DNA of 64,000 bases. Origin: Leptodontidium sp. MPI-SDFR-AT-0119. Taxonomy: Eukaryota; Ascomycota; Leotiomycetes; Helotiales; Leptodontidiaceae. Positions 63,641 through 64,000 of this stretch are shown in pieces (the first letter of the stretch is position 1; each line of letters opens with the position of its first letter). A program made the position numbers and the translations under genes. The stretch covers positions 1,054,001 through 1,118,000 of the forward strand of contig JAHLEZ010000016.1 in NCBI GenBank assembly GCA_020726505.1, given 5' to 3'. The notes under the pieces are model-generated. The model had not been told where the DNA came from and did not search any database. It was given only the letters and a program-made list of their open reading frames with translations.

Positions 63641-64000
63641 CCATTTGATATTATAAAGTAAAGAGGCTTCTTAAGACGTTTCGCTAATTAAAGTTGATAA
63701 TTCTTGTATATTTAGACATATTTTATATAGTTAATAAATAATCCCTTTTAAAAGTACTATGTGGCGATATAATAGTAAGTACTTTCTCTCCCTTTATAAC
63801 TAGAATTATTATAATAGCTTTAAAATATAATTTTTTTCATCTTATTAGTATTAATAACAAGCTTAATAGTAGAACCTTTTATAAGGAGCCTCTAAATTCG
63901 GCGACTATGTATATTATAGTTTAAGGCTTTTTATTTAAAAACACGGAACTACTTTCTAATTATATCTTTAAGAGTCTTAAGTATCGTTAAGTATTAAGTA

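Larger units (their letters stand above)
58958..64000 (-). mobile_element. Gypsy-B, minus-strand copy, runs off the window
   Basis: Inverted homologue of the copy at 47.03-52.54 kb. The 3' LTR is at 58958-59196 with polypurine tract complement CCTTCCCTTTAAAG beside it. The 3.1-kb downstream module follows to about 62.36 kb, then the integrase. The 5' part and 5' LTR lie beyond 64000. It is inserted in or against a hAT remnant. All frames are RIP-broken. Confidence 0.88.

Overview
This is a filamentous ascomycete (Pezizomycotina) nuclear window. The genes carry short introns of 48-78 nt with GT...AG ends and CTAAC/CTAAT-like branch sites. One is a HET-domain gene and one a sugar-porter gene of ascomycete type. 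GC-balanced gene islands alternate with very AT-rich blocks made almost wholly of transposons riddled with C-to-T/G-to-A stops, the signature of repeat-induced point mutation (RIP). The genus cannot be told from sequence alone.

Layout. (1) 1-3.5 kb: gene island with a two-exon membrane protein. (2) 4.08-11.53 kb: complete Ty3/Gypsy chromovirus 'Gypsy-A' (minus strand, 247-bp LTRs, TSD GTAAG), followed by AT-rich sequence with a long (AGT)n tract. (3) 14.4-21 kb: gene island with an unrecognised low-complexity protein (minus) and a HET-domain gene broken by one nonsense codon. (4) 21.8-25.2 kb: AT satellites and a RIP-degraded duplicate of part of the low-complexity gene. (5) 25.35-39.66 kb: Ty1/Copia element (minus, TSD AAAAG) holding a nested second chromovirus 'Gypsy-C' (31.03-37.62 kb, minus, TSD CTAAG). 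(6) 43.56-53.24 kb: rearranged mosaic of two inverted Fot1/pogo-like 5' ends, a Gypsy-A fragment, part of a third Gypsy ('Gypsy-B', plus) and a young 5'-truncated Tad-like LINE with a 13-bp TSD. (7) 53.5-57.84 kb: gene island with a divergent pair, a secreted DUF1593 (nucleoside-hydrolase-like/Sde182) protein and an MFS sugar porter whose fourth intron lacks an AG acceptor. (8) 58.7-64 kb: hAT remnant interrupted by a second Gypsy-B copy in inverted orientation.

The most unusual recurrent signal is a set of four short (153-197 bp), GC-rich elements with 9-bp inverted ends close to TGTCGTGCA/TGCACGACA and 5-bp target duplications. For one of them a paralogous empty site lies inside the window. 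They are either solo LTRs of a miniature (TRIM-like) retroelement or a TIR/MITE family.

The DUF1593 protein (secreted) and the sugar porter (plasma membrane) share one promoter region and could work together in extracellular carbohydrate use; that link is inference. No tRNA, rRNA, CRISPR array or long host ncRNA was recognised. All intron and domain calls were made by eye.
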